Shown here in pieces: positions 8,947-16,768 of a stretch of 64,000 nucleotides of DNA; the stretch's first letter is position 1, and each line of letters begins with the position of its first letter. The notes beneath the pieces are model-generated. The model did not search any database. It saw nothing but the letters and a program-made list of their open reading frames with translations, and was not told the DNA's origin. Origin of the DNA: Gallaecimonas sp045291545 (GTDB lineage Bacteria > Pseudomonadota > Gammaproteobacteria > Enterobacterales > Gallaecimonadaceae); contig NZ_CP149514.1 of the NCBI RefSeq assembly GCF_045291545.1, forward strand, positions 868,001 to 932,000, in the 5' to 3' direction. A program made the position numbers and the translations under genes.

Positions 8947-10943
8947 TGTCTAATGACATGATGCGCATCGGCGTTTCAGGGATTTATGCCAACCAGCTGG
9001 CCCTGAACATTGCCGGTAACAACATTACCAACGTCAATACCGACGGTTATTCGCGCCAGCGTACCGAGTCGGTAGCCGAGCCGTTGGGTGGTGTGGCGCG
9101 GGTTGATGTGACCCGCCAGCTTGATCAGTTTGCTCAGAATCAATTGCGGGTTGATACCAGCAACCTGGGGTTCACCCAGTCTTACCTGGATCAGGCCAAC
9201 CGTACTGACAAGCAGCTGGGTGATGCCCAGACCGGGGTCGGTGCCGGCCTGCAAACCCTCTTTTCACGTATCAATACCATGAACGGTGATGCCAGCTCGG
9301 TCTCGAACCGCCAGTTGGTGCTGTCTGAATTCAAAAATATGCTGGCAACTTACCAACGCCAGGCCGAGCAGTTCTCTTCTCAGCAACAAGAAGTGAATAA
9401 ACAGCTCAGCTCCCAGGTTGACCAGGCCAATAGTCTTATCAACAACATCTACCAGTTGAATCAGCAGCTGTCTTCGGTCAATAGCTCACAGAACTCCAGC
9501 CAACGCGCCACCCTGATGGACCAGCGCGATAACTTTATTAAAAAGCTGTCCAATTTAATGGCAGTCAGCGTAACACCCGCCACCGGTGACGCCGTTAACG
9601 TCACCATGGCTAACGGTCAGGCGCTGGTGCTGCCGGGCAGTAAGGCGCAGCTGTCAGCACAACCTGGCGATCCGGAGCAGCGCCGTCTGGATGTGGCGGT
9701 AACGTTGGGCAACCAAACCTTTACCACCACCCCGGAACAAATGGGGGGCACTCTTGGTGGCCTGGGCCAGTACCGTCAGCAGGTGCTGGAACCGGCACAG
9801 CGGCAGCTGGGGCAAATGGCCCTGGCCATGGGCGACGCCTTTAACAAGCAAAATAAACTGGGCTTGGATCTCAATGGCCAGCTGGGTAAGAACATTTTTA
9901 ATTTACCGGTGGCCACGGCCTACGGTTTTACCTCTAACTCCAGTGCCGGCCATCAGGTAACGGCGACGGTGGTTGATGGCACCAAGGTGACCGATCAGGA
10001 CTACCGTATCGTCTTTACCTCGGCTACTGACTACAACATTCAGGCCATTGATGAGCAGGGCAATGCGTCCTCGACGCTGGCCTCGGGCACCTTGCCTGCC
10101 AACGCAACTGTTGATGGCCTGCAAATTGACTTTTCTGCGGCAACGCCGCCGGGCAGTTTTGCTGCCGGTGACACCTTTGTGCTCAAGCCTACCCGCGATG
10201 CCGCAGCGCAAATGAGCATGGCCATTAATCGCCCGGAAGAACTGGCGTTAGCGTCACCGGTAAAAGTCACCCAAGGCAGCAGTAACCTTGGCAGCGCCCA
10301 GCTCAGTGAGCTCAATGTCACCAACACTGATCCGGCCAGTTCCGGCTTTAACGCCAGTTCGCCGCCGCTGTTGGATAACACTGCGCCAGGCAAGGTGGTG
10401 TTTCTCAGCGCCTCGCAGTACCAGCTGTACGACCAGTCGGGTAACACCATCGGCGGCCCGACTGCCTTTGACAGCAATACGGCCATACCGGCACCACCGC
10501 TTGATTATGGGTTTTCGATAAAGCTCTCCGGTACACCGGCGGCGGGTGACGAGTTCACCATCAGCCCTAATTTGGATGGTGCTACCGGCGCTATGACGGC
10601 CAGTTCAGATAACACCAATGGTCTTAAGCTGGCGCAGTTGCAAACACAAAGTGTGGTAAGGCTCAGCGCTGCCGGCTCGGCGCAGTCCTCGCAGAGCATG
10701 GCTGATGCCTATGCCGCCATGGTGACCAATGTGGGTGACAAAACGGCGTCCATGAAAGTCAAGCAGCAGGCGGCTCAGGCACTGCATGATGAAAGCCAAG
10801 GGCGTTTGCAGGCGGTGTCGGGAGTCAATCTTGACGAAGAAGCCGCCAACCTCATCCAGTTTCAACAAGCCTACTCGGCGTCTGCGCGGATCATCTCTAC
10901 CGCACAGAGCGTGTTCAGTAGCCTGATGCAAGCCATAGGTTAA
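8946..10943 (+). CDS. flgK: Hook-filament junction protein FlgK
   Basis: FlgK is the first hook-associated protein, joining hook to filament. The 665-residue product is longer than enterobacterial FlgK (about 550). It has the axial N-terminus (LNIAGNNITNVNTDGYSRQR) and the C-terminal GVNLDEEAANLIQFQQAYSA signature. The extra length lies in the middle: residues about 336-422 and 478-551 look like two diverged copies of one beta-rich module, each with a Y-x-[IL]-x-D-x-x-G-type core and a closing GD-x-F strand. The ATG overlaps the flgJ stop; flgL starts four bases after the flgK stop. Confidence 0.95.
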   Translation: MSNDMMRIGVSGIYANQLALNIAGNNITNVNTDGYSRQRTESVAEPLGGVARVDVTRQLDQFAQNQLRVDTSNLGFTQSYLDQANRTDKQLGDAQTGVGAGLQTLFSRINTMNGDASSVSNRQLVLSEFKNMLATYQRQAEQFSSQQQEVNKQLSSQVDQANSLINNIYQLNQQLSSVNSSQNSSQRATLMDQRDNFIKKLSNLMAVSVTPATGDAVNVTMANGQALVLPGSKAQLSAQPGDPEQRRLDVAVTLGNQTFTTTPEQMGGTLGGLGQYRQQVLEPAQRQLGQMALAMGDAFNKQNKLGLDLNGQLGKNIFNLPVATAYGFTSNSSAGHQVTATVVDGTKVTDQDYRIVFTSATDYNIQAIDEQGNASSTLASGTLPANATVDGLQIDFSAATPPGSFAAGDTFVLKPTRDAAAQMSMAINRPEELALASPVKVTQGSSNLGSAQLSELNVTNTDPASSGFNASSPPLLDNTAPGKVVFLSASQYQLYDQSGNTIGGPTAFDSNTAIPAPPLDYGFSIKLSGTPAAGDEFTISPNLDGATGAMTASSDNTNGLKLAQLQTQSVVRLSAAGSAQSSQSMADAYAAMVTNVGDKTASMKVKQQAAQALHDESQGRLQAVSGVNLDEEAANLIQFQQAYSASARIISTAQSVFSSLMQAIG

Positions 10944-10947
10944 GCCC

Positions 10948-12165
10948 ATGCGGATCTCTACTCAGATGATTTTCCAGTCGGGGCTCACTAACATCCTCGA
11001 CTCTCAGCAAAGTCTGGTGAAACTGCGCGACCAGGTCAGTTCACAACAACGCATCAGCCAGCCGGCCGACGATCCGGCCGGGGCCGGTACTGTGCTGCGT
11101 CTGGATAACCAGTATGCGGTGTCAAAACAGTACGGTGATAACGGTAACACTCTGAAGTCGCGACTCGGGGTAGCTGAAACTACGTTGGCGAATATGACCG
11201 ACACCATGAATTCGGTACGTACCTTGCTCATTCAGGCCAGTGATGGTGTCAATGGCCAGGGAGACCGGGAGGCCATTGCTGATCAACTGGAAGGTTTGCG
11301 CGACCAACTGATGGACGCCATGAACACCCGGGACGCCAACGGTGCTTATATTTTTTCCGGTAACCAGGGTGATACCGCCGCTTACCAGCTGGTCGCGGGT
11401 AAATATGTGTATCAGGGTGACCAGGGCACACAGAAAATCCAGGTGGCTAATGCGGTCAGTATTGATGCCAACTTTCCTGGCTTCAAAGTGTTTGAGAATT
11501 TGCCGCCGGTTCTGAGTGCCTCTGCAACGCTGACCGGGGGGAGTGGCACCGTCACCAGTGATGTAGCTGACGAAGGCCAGTTCAATAACTTTTATCGTAG
11601 CAACTATGACCCCAATACCCCGGCGGCTAACACCTTTAGCGTTAGCACCAGCGCCGGCGTACCTGATACCTACCAGATCACTGACAGCGGCGGCAATGTG
11701 TTGGCCAGCGGCAACTATACGCCGAATCAGGCCATCAACTTTAATGGCCTGAATATCACCCTTAGTGGTGCTGCCGGGGCCAGTGCCGATATTACCCTGC
11801 AGCCGCCGAAACGGGACAACATTCTCAATGTGCTGACGGATTACGCCAGCAGTCTGCGAGACGGCAGCCTTAATCCCCAGCAGCGGCAAAAAGCTGCCGA
11901 ATATGTGCAAGGGGTTGCCAAAGATACTTATAACGCCGTCGTTGCCGGGCAATCGGAGATCGGTGGTCGCGTTAATGTGATCGATGCCCTGCAAAGCGCC
12001 GGGGAATCGTCACAGGTCAATATCAAGAAAACCCGCGCTGATATCGCCGAGGTGGATATCGGTGAAGCGGTCTCTCGTCTTGTACAGCAGCAAACCGTGA
12101 TGCAAGCGGCTTATTCCGGTTTTCAGACCGTCAATAAGTTGTCTTTGTTTAATTACATAAACTAG
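10948..12165 (+). CDS. flgL: Hook-filament junction protein FlgL
   Basis: FlgL is the second hook-associated protein, contacting the first flagellin. The 405-residue product has flagellin-like ends: MRISTQMIFQSGLTNILDSQ with QQRISQPADDPAGAGTVL at the N-terminus, and AVSRLVQQQTVMQAAYSGFQ at the C-terminus. Residues about 227-291 carry the same kind of beta module seen twice in FlgK (core YQITDSGGNVLASGNY). It is last in the flgFGHIJKL unit. No terminator follows; a sigma-54 promoter for the first flagellin starts right after its stop codon. Confidence 0.95.
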   Translation: MRISTQMIFQSGLTNILDSQQSLVKLRDQVSSQQRISQPADDPAGAGTVLRLDNQYAVSKQYGDNGNTLKSRLGVAETTLANMTDTMNSVRTLLIQASDGVNGQGDREAIADQLEGLRDQLMDAMNTRDANGAYIFSGNQGDTAAYQLVAGKYVYQGDQGTQKIQVANAVSIDANFPGFKVFENLPPVLSASATLTGGSGTVTSDVADEGQFNNFYRSNYDPNTPAANTFSVSTSAGVPDTYQITDSGGNVLASGNYTPNQAINFNGLNITLSGAAGASADITLQPPKRDNILNVLTDYASSLRDGSLNPQQRQKAAEYVQGVAKDTYNAVVAGQSEIGGRVNVIDALQSAGESSQVNIKKTRADIAEVDIGEAVSRLVQQQTVMQAAYSGFQTVNKLSLFNYIN

Positions 12166-12182
12166 TTGGCACGACGATTGCT
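12166..12182 (+). promoter_or_regulatory. Sigma-54 promoter of the first flagellin gene
   Basis: TTGGCACGACGATTGCT matches every specified position of YTGGCACGRNNNTTGCW. It begins on the base after the flgL stop codon. The predicted transcript start is near 12193, giving a leader of about 55 bases that contains a small hairpin. By analogy with Vibrio flaA this should be FlrC-activated; that is inference. Confidence 0.93.
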
Positions 12183-12196
12183 TTGTAGAAAGTGTG

Positions 12197-12214
12197 AGCG
12201 CAGTTCGTTGCGCT
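12197..12214 (+). promoter_or_regulatory. Hairpin in the 5' leader of the first flagellin mRNA
   Basis: AGCGCA and TGCGCT (12197-12202 and 12209-12214) form a perfect 6-bp stem with a six-base loop, only a few bases after the predicted sigma-54 transcript start. Such 5' stems can stabilise abundant mRNAs; a role here is inference. Confidence 0.45.
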
Positions 12215-12248
12215 GAAACAGTAAAACTTCATATCGAAGGAGAGGATC

Positions 12249-13073
12249 ATGCCACTTTACGTGAATACCAACGTGGCCTCGCTGAACTCGCAACGGCAGC
12301 TGTCACGTTCAACCGATGCCCTGCAGACCAGCTACGAGCGCTTGTCGTCAGGCCTGCGCATTAACAGTGCCAAAGATGATGCAGCGGGCCTGCAGATCTC
12401 CGCCCGTCTGACGGCGCAGATCAATGGCCTTAACCAGGCTGCCCGTAACGCCAATGATGGTATTTCGCTGGCGCAAACCGCAGAAGGTGCTCTTGGTGAG
12501 TACACCAATATTCTGCAACGGATGCGTACCCTGGCGGTGCAATCATCTAACGGCTCCAACAGTACCGGCGACCGTGTTGCCCTGAATAAAGAGTTCTCGC
12601 AGCTCAAAGACGAGCTGACACGGATCTCCAAGCAGACCGAGTTTGGTGGGGTAAAACTGCTGGACGGTACCTACAGTCAGAAATTCCAGATCGGTGCCAA
12701 CGCTGGCCAAACTATCTCGATTTCTATCAGTGCCAACTTCGCGGCCAGTGCCGTAGGCCTGACATCCACCTCAGTGATCACCAACTTCTCTGATGCGCAG
12801 GCACAATTGGGGATCATTGATACGGCTCTGACTACGGTGAACAGCACGCGGGCAGACTTGGGTGCGCGGCAAAACCGTTTCTCGTCGGTGATCCGCTCAC
12901 AGGAAAACACCGCTCAGAACCTGTCGGCCTCGCGTTCGCGTATTACTGACGCGGACTATGCTGAAGAAACGGCCACGCTGGCCCGTAATACCGTGTTGCA
13001 GCAGGCTGCCAGCTCTATGCTCAGCCAGGCTAACCAGCAACCGCAAATCGCACTGTCACTGCTCAAACAGTAA
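12249..13073 (+). CDS. Flagellin (sigma-54 controlled copy)
   Basis: Filament subunit exported by the flagellar type III system. The 274-residue product holds the conserved D0/D1 ends (NTNVASLNSQRQLSRSTDAL, ERLSSGLRINSAKDDAAGLQ and the C-terminal SRITDADYAEETATLARNTV) and almost no variable outer domain, so the filament should be smooth and thin. By ungapped eye count it is about 84% identical to the flagellin encoded just downstream, with most differences at residues 160-200 and at small-residue swaps. AAGGAGAGG precedes the ATG. Transcription probably comes from the sigma-54 element at 12166, and a terminator follows at 13101, so it is monocistronic. Confidence 0.96.
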   Translation: MPLYVNTNVASLNSQRQLSRSTDALQTSYERLSSGLRINSAKDDAAGLQISARLTAQINGLNQAARNANDGISLAQTAEGALGEYTNILQRMRTLAVQSSNGSNSTGDRVALNKEFSQLKDELTRISKQTEFGGVKLLDGTYSQKFQIGANAGQTISISISANFAASAVGLTSTSVITNFSDAQAQLGIIDTALTTVNSTRADLGARQNRFSSVIRSQENTAQNLSASRSRITDADYAEETATLARNTVLQQAASSMLSQANQQPQIALSLLKQ

Positions 13074-13100
13074 TAGTGCTCTACGCAAGAAAAGCAGATA

Positions 13101-13134
13101 CAGAACCAGCCTTGACGGTTGGTTCTGTTTTTTT
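13101..13134 (+). terminator. Rho-independent terminator of the first flagellin gene
   Basis: An 11-bp stem (13101-13111 with 13117-13127; CAGAACCAGCC against GGTTGGTTCTG with one G-T pair) closes a TTGAC loop and is followed by seven Ts, then more T-rich sequence. Confidence 0.92.
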
Positions 13135-13157
13135 GTTTTCTTATAGCAAATTGTTAT

Positions 13158-13184
13158 AAAAGTTTTCTCTGAGTCCGGCGATAC
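13158..13184 (+). promoter_or_regulatory. Sigma-28 (FliA) promoter of the second flagellin gene
   Basis: AAAAGTTT (7 of 8 against TAAAGTTT), then exactly 11 bases, then GGCGATAC (6 of 8 against GCCGATAA). The predicted transcript start is near 13190, giving a leader of about 80 bases with GAGGAGA before the ATG. No sigma-54 element was found in this intergenic region. Confidence 0.78.
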
Positions 13185-13271
13185 AGAAAGTGAGCAAAAT
13201 GTGGCGGCCGGTGAGCCGGGGCAAAAAAGCCAAGTCACCACGCCTATCTGTATACTCGAGGAGACTTCATC

Positions 13272-14096
13272 ATGGCTTTGTATGTAAATACTAACGTCGC
13301 ATCCCTTAACTCACAGCGTGTGCTGTCCCGTTCAACCAACGAACTGCAAACCAGCTATGAGCGTCTGTCTTCTGGCCTGCGTATCAACAGCGCCAAAGAC
13401 GATGCTGCCGGCCTGCAAATTTCTAACCGTCTGACTTCTCAGATCAACGGTTTGAACCAAGGTGTACGTAACGCCAACGACGCTATCTCGCTGGCTCAGA
13501 CTGCCGAAGGTGCGCTAAGCGAATATACCAACATTCTGCAGCGCATGCGGACCCTGTCTGTTCAGTCCTCTAACGGTTCTAACAGTACTGCTGACCGTAC
13601 CGCTCTGAACACTGAGTTCGGCCAGTTGAAAGACGAACTGACTCGTATCTCCGGCCAAACTGAGTTTGGTGGTGTGAAACTGTTGAACGGTACTTACAGT
13701 GCCAAGTTCCAGATTGGTGCCAACGCTGGTCAAACCATCTCAATTTCTATCAGCACCAACTTCACTGCTAGTTCTGTAGGTCTGGGTAGTGCCGCCAGTA
13801 TCGCCACTTTCAGTGACGCACAGGCACAGTTGGCAACACTGGATACAGCCATCAAAACCGTCAACACTACCCGTGCTGACCTGGGTGCCCGTCAGAACCG
13901 CTTCAGTTCTGTGATTCGTTCGCAAGAGAACACCTCGCAGAATCTGCAAGCCTCGCGTTCACGGATCACCGATGCTGACTACGCGTCTGAAACTGCTACA
14001 CTGGCCAAGAACACCGTGCTGCAACAGGCTGCCAGCTCCATGCTGAGTCAGGCCAACCAGCAGCCGCAAATTGCGCTGTCACTGCTGGGCCGTTAA
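13272..14096 (+). CDS. Flagellin (sigma-28 controlled copy, probably major)
   Basis: Second filament subunit, also 274 residues and alignable end to end with the upstream flagellin without gaps (about 43 differences by eye). It has the same D0/D1 framework and a Ser/Thr/Ala-rich stretch near residues 165-185 (TASSVGLGSAASIATFSDA), the likeliest exposed segment and a candidate glycosylation region. Codon use leans to T-ending codons (CGT, GGT, TCT, GCT) more than its neighbours, suggesting very high expression. GAGGAGA precedes the ATG; a sigma-28 promoter lies upstream and a terminator downstream, so it is monocistronic. Calling it the major flagellin is inference from promoter class and codon use. 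Confidence 0.96.
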   Translation: MALYVNTNVASLNSQRVLSRSTNELQTSYERLSSGLRINSAKDDAAGLQISNRLTSQINGLNQGVRNANDAISLAQTAEGALSEYTNILQRMRTLSVQSSNGSNSTADRTALNTEFGQLKDELTRISGQTEFGGVKLLNGTYSAKFQIGANAGQTISISISTNFTASSVGLGSAASIATFSDAQAQLATLDTAIKTVNTTRADLGARQNRFSSVIRSQENTSQNLQASRSRITDADYASETATLAKNTVLQQAASSMLSQANQQPQIALSLLGR

Positions 14097-14122
14097 TCCA
14101 GTAACAAGGATGTCACTGTCAG

Positions 14123-14155
14123 GGATGGCGCCTCGAACGAGGACGCCATCCTTTT
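14123..14155 (+). terminator. Rho-independent terminator of the second flagellin gene
   Basis: GGATGGCG (14123-14130) pairs with CGCCATCC (14144-14151); an inner CCTC/GAGG extends the stem, and TTTT follows. It lies 27 bases after the flagellin stop and ahead of flaG. Confidence 0.85.
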
Positions 14156-14182
14156 GCGTTTAAGGGTACTGAGGGCTTCACC

Positions 14183-14575
14183 ATGACTGAGATAACACTG
14201 CCTCAACATGGCGTTAGTAATGCCAACACCAGCACGCCGACGCTGAAAAAAAGCGACGGTCATGTTGTTGCCGGAAAACTGGTGCCGACTCCCCAGGCCG
14301 CCAATGACAAGGCGGGTAATGCCAAAGCCACAACGGAACAGGTCACATCATCCATCAAGACCATTCAGGATTTTGTGAATGTGCAAGGGTATAACCTGCA
14401 GTTTTCCACGGATAAAAAGTCCGGGGCCATGGTCGTCAAGGTGACCGATTCAAAAACCCATGACGTGATCCGCCAGATACCTGCAGAAGAAGTGTTGAAA
14501 ATTGCCGAACGGGTCAAGCAATTGCGCGATGAGTTGGGTAAAAAAATCGGCATATTTTTTGATAACAATGCCTAA
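14183..14575 (+). CDS. flaG: FlaG family protein
   Basis: FlaG is a small protein found beside fliD in polar-flagellum clusters and is linked to filament length; its mechanism is not settled. The 130-residue product has a disordered, Thr/Lys/Ala-rich N-terminal half and a conserved C-terminal half with NLQFSTDKKSGAMVVKVTD and DVIRQIPAEEVLKIAERVK, the diagnostic FlaG part. It lies between the flagellin terminator and fliD, with GAGGGC before the ATG. No convincing sigma-54 or sigma-28 element was found directly upstream, so its promoter is unclear; readthrough from the flagellin is possible. Confidence 0.93.
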   Translation: MTEITLPQHGVSNANTSTPTLKKSDGHVVAGKLVPTPQAANDKAGNAKATTEQVTSSIKTIQDFVNVQGYNLQFSTDKKSGAMVVKVTDSKTHDVIRQIPAEEVLKIAERVKQLRDELGKKIGIFFDNNA

Positions 14576-14607
14576 CAGGCAACAACAGCGTTTTTAGGAG
14601 GCTGACA

Positions 14608-15990
14608 ATGGCAGCAATTACCAATGCCGGTATTGGCTCCGGGTTAGACCTGGAAAGCATTATCAATGTCTATGTTAATGCTCAGAAAAAGCCTCAAGAA
14701 GCGCTGTTGAACAAGCGTGAAGATACGTTCAACACGCAGCTGTCAGGGGTCGGTAAACTCAAAGCGGCGCTGGCAACGTTCCAGGAAACGTTAGGTAAAC
14801 TGGCTGATGCGGCCTCTTTTGATCAATCGAAAGTTGATATTACTGGCCCGGACACCAACGCCTTCAGCGTGACTACAACCAACGCCAGTAATGGCAGCTT
14901 TCAGGTTGAAGTGGGGCAACTGGCAACAGGTAGCCGCCTGGCATCGACAAACTTTGCCAGTTCAGCCACTACCTTTGGCACCGGCGGCTCACTGAGCTTT
15001 CAGGTTGGCAGTAACAGCGTCAATGTCGCGGTGAGTTCTACCGATAGCTTGGTGGATATCCGAGATAATATTAATAGCCAGGCTAATAGCCTGGGGGTCA
15101 CCGCTAACATCATTAATAGCGATAGTGGTTCACAGCTGGTGCTGAGCTCATCAACCACTGGTGCTGCCAATCAGTTATCGGTTAGTTATACCGGTGATGC
15201 CAGCCTGGCTGATTTGTCGACCAACCTGGTATCGCAGCAAAGCGCCCAGGACGGGCAAATCACCATTAATGGTGCAGTGGTAAGCAACTCATCCAATATC
15301 TACAAAGATGCCATTCAGGGCGTGACCATTACTGCCCAAAAGCAGACTACCGGAGCCAATACCCTGACGGTCAGCCGCGATACGCAGGCTGTTACCGATC
15401 TCATGCAAAACTTTGTCGACAGCTATAACAGTCTAAAAGGTACCTTGAGTCAGCTCAGTGACCCGGACAATGGCCCGCTGGCGTTTGACCCCTTGGTGCG
15501 GCAGTTGTCGTCACAGATGCAAACCATGCTGGGGGGGACTGTCAGTGGCCAGCCCACGGACATGAATAACCTCTACCAGGCTGGTATTACCTTTAATAAC
15601 GACGGCACCATGTCGATCTCAGATGTTGGGGTAGGCAGCGGCCCGTCCGGTGCTGAGCGGTTGCAAGACGCAATCAATAACAATATTTCCCAACTTGGCC
15701 AGTTATTTGCAGGAACTAATGGGCTGGCTACATCACTGAACGGTGTTCTGGATACCTATACTCAGAACAATGGCGCTATCGCTCAGAAAGAGACATCATT
15801 GAATGACTCACTGGCCGATATCAGCAAACAGCGTGATGATTTGGAGCTACGGTTGAGCGATTACGAAAAAACCTTGCGGACTCGTTTTGACGGTCTCGAC
15901 CAGATTGTTGCGCAGTATCAGTCTACAGGTGACTACCTGACGAGTGCGCTGAAGTCATTACCGAAAGTGTCCAGTAGCAGCAGCGGCTAA
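14608..15990 (+). CDS. fliD: Filament cap protein FliD
   Basis: FliD caps the filament tip and folds incoming flagellin. The 460-residue product has the FliD N-terminal domain (ITNAGIGSGLDLESIINVYV and the DTFNTQLSGVGKLKAALATF coiled coil) and the C-terminal cap domain ending in a coiled coil (LSDYEKTLRTRFDGLDQIVA). Length is normal. AGGAGG precedes the ATG. It lies between flaG and the fliS chaperone in the usual order, followed by fliS 23 bases on. Confidence 0.96.
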   Translation: MAAITNAGIGSGLDLESIINVYVNAQKKPQEALLNKREDTFNTQLSGVGKLKAALATFQETLGKLADAASFDQSKVDITGPDTNAFSVTTTNASNGSFQVEVGQLATGSRLASTNFASSATTFGTGGSLSFQVGSNSVNVAVSSTDSLVDIRDNINSQANSLGVTANIINSDSGSQLVLSSSTTGAANQLSVSYTGDASLADLSTNLVSQQSAQDGQITINGAVVSNSSNIYKDAIQGVTITAQKQTTGANTLTVSRDTQAVTDLMQNFVDSYNSLKGTLSQLSDPDNGPLAFDPLVRQLSSQMQTMLGGTVSGQPTDMNNLYQAGITFNNDGTMSISDVGVGSGPSGAERLQDAINNNISQLGQLFAGTNGLATSLNGVLDTYTQNNGAIAQKETSLNDSLADISKQRDDLELRLSDYEKTLRTRFDGLDQIVAQYQSTGDYLTSALKSLPKVSSSSSG

Positions 15991-16013
15991 TCACTGCAGT
16001 TAGGGGAAACACC

Positions 16014-16439
16014 ATGAGAATGAATATCAAGCAGTATCAGGGCGCCGACAAAAATGCCCGCTTGCTGGAGGCCGATCCACACCAGATCATCTTGATGCTA
16101 ATGGACGGTGTGCTTGAGCGCATGGCCATCGCCAAAGGGTGTATTGAGCGTAATGATATCCAGGGTAAGTCCAATGCGATCAACCGAACCGTTTCGTTGA
16201 TCAGTGGCTTGCAGGGCTCGCTGGATTTCGATGCTGAACCGGAAGTGTCTCAAAGTTTTGATAACTTTTACGATCTGATGACCCGTCGTCTGATCGAGGC
16301 CAGCGCCAGCCGTGATGTGGCCATCATTAATGAATTGATTGACTTGTTTGTACCGCTGCGCGATGCCTGGCGGGATATGCCTGAGGACAAAAAGGCCGAA
16401 GGGCTGGAACAGCTTAGCCGTAAATCTGAGACGGCCTGA
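16014..16439 (+). CDS. fliS: Flagellin export chaperone FliS
   Basis: FliS binds the C-terminal D0 helix of flagellin in the cytoplasm and prevents early polymerisation. The 141-residue product has the typical start MNIKQYQGADKNARLLEADP, the helical LILMLMDG-type core (HQIILMLMDGVLERMAIAKG) and DNFYDLMTRRLIEASASRD. AGGGG lies six bases before the chosen ATG; a second in-frame ATG follows at 16020. The stop TGA overlaps the ATG of the next gene (TGATG), pointing to coupled translation with its fliT-like partner. Confidence 0.95.
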   Translation: MRMNIKQYQGADKNARLLEADPHQIILMLMDGVLERMAIAKGCIERNDIQGKSNAINRTVSLISGLQGSLDFDAEPEVSQSFDNFYDLMTRRLIEASASRDVAIINELIDLFVPLRDAWRDMPEDKKAEGLEQLSRKSETA

Positions 16440-16753
16440 TGGACGTTTTTGATAAGGCCAAAGCCCAGGTGCTGAGCTGTCACCAGCAAGCACTGGCGGC
16501 TGTGGCCGAAGGGCAACTGGAAGCACTGCCGGAAATGTTGAACCAGCGCCAGCAGGCACTGGAAAATTGCATGGCGGCAGTGGCCGGCCATGAGCAAGCC
16601 TTCCGGCAATTGGCCGAGCAGATACTGGCGGATGATCAGCAGGTGCTGCCGAAGCTGTTGCAGAATAAGTCGACAGCCGCTGACGCTTTATTGCGTCAGA
16701 CCCGCACTAAGCAAGCCCTCAAGCAGTACCAGGTGATATCCCACCGTGCCTGA
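16439..16753 (+). CDS. Small helical protein, probable FliT-like chaperone
   Basis: The 104-residue product is predicted to be almost all helical, with heptad-like stretches (LEALPEMLNQRQQALENCMA) and no membrane segment or signal. Position directly after fliS with a one-base stop/start overlap, size and helical makeup fit FliT, the FliD export chaperone, or the equally variable small chaperones that replace it in polar-flagellum clusters. Sequence similarity to enterobacterial FliT is too weak to see by eye, so the call rests mainly on position. The downstream maf gene starts 15 bases after the stop. Confidence 0.6.
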   Translation: MDVFDKAKAQVLSCHQQALAAVAEGQLEALPEMLNQRQQALENCMAAVAGHEQAFRQLAEQILADDQQVLPKLLQNKSTAADALLRQTRTKQALKQYQVISHRA

Positions 16754-16768
16754 CAGACAGGTTTTTCA

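Noticed and set aside
11122..11994. 290-codon open frame on the minus strand
   Set aside because: Lies wholly antisense to flgL, has no family sequence, and arises from codon bias of the real gene.
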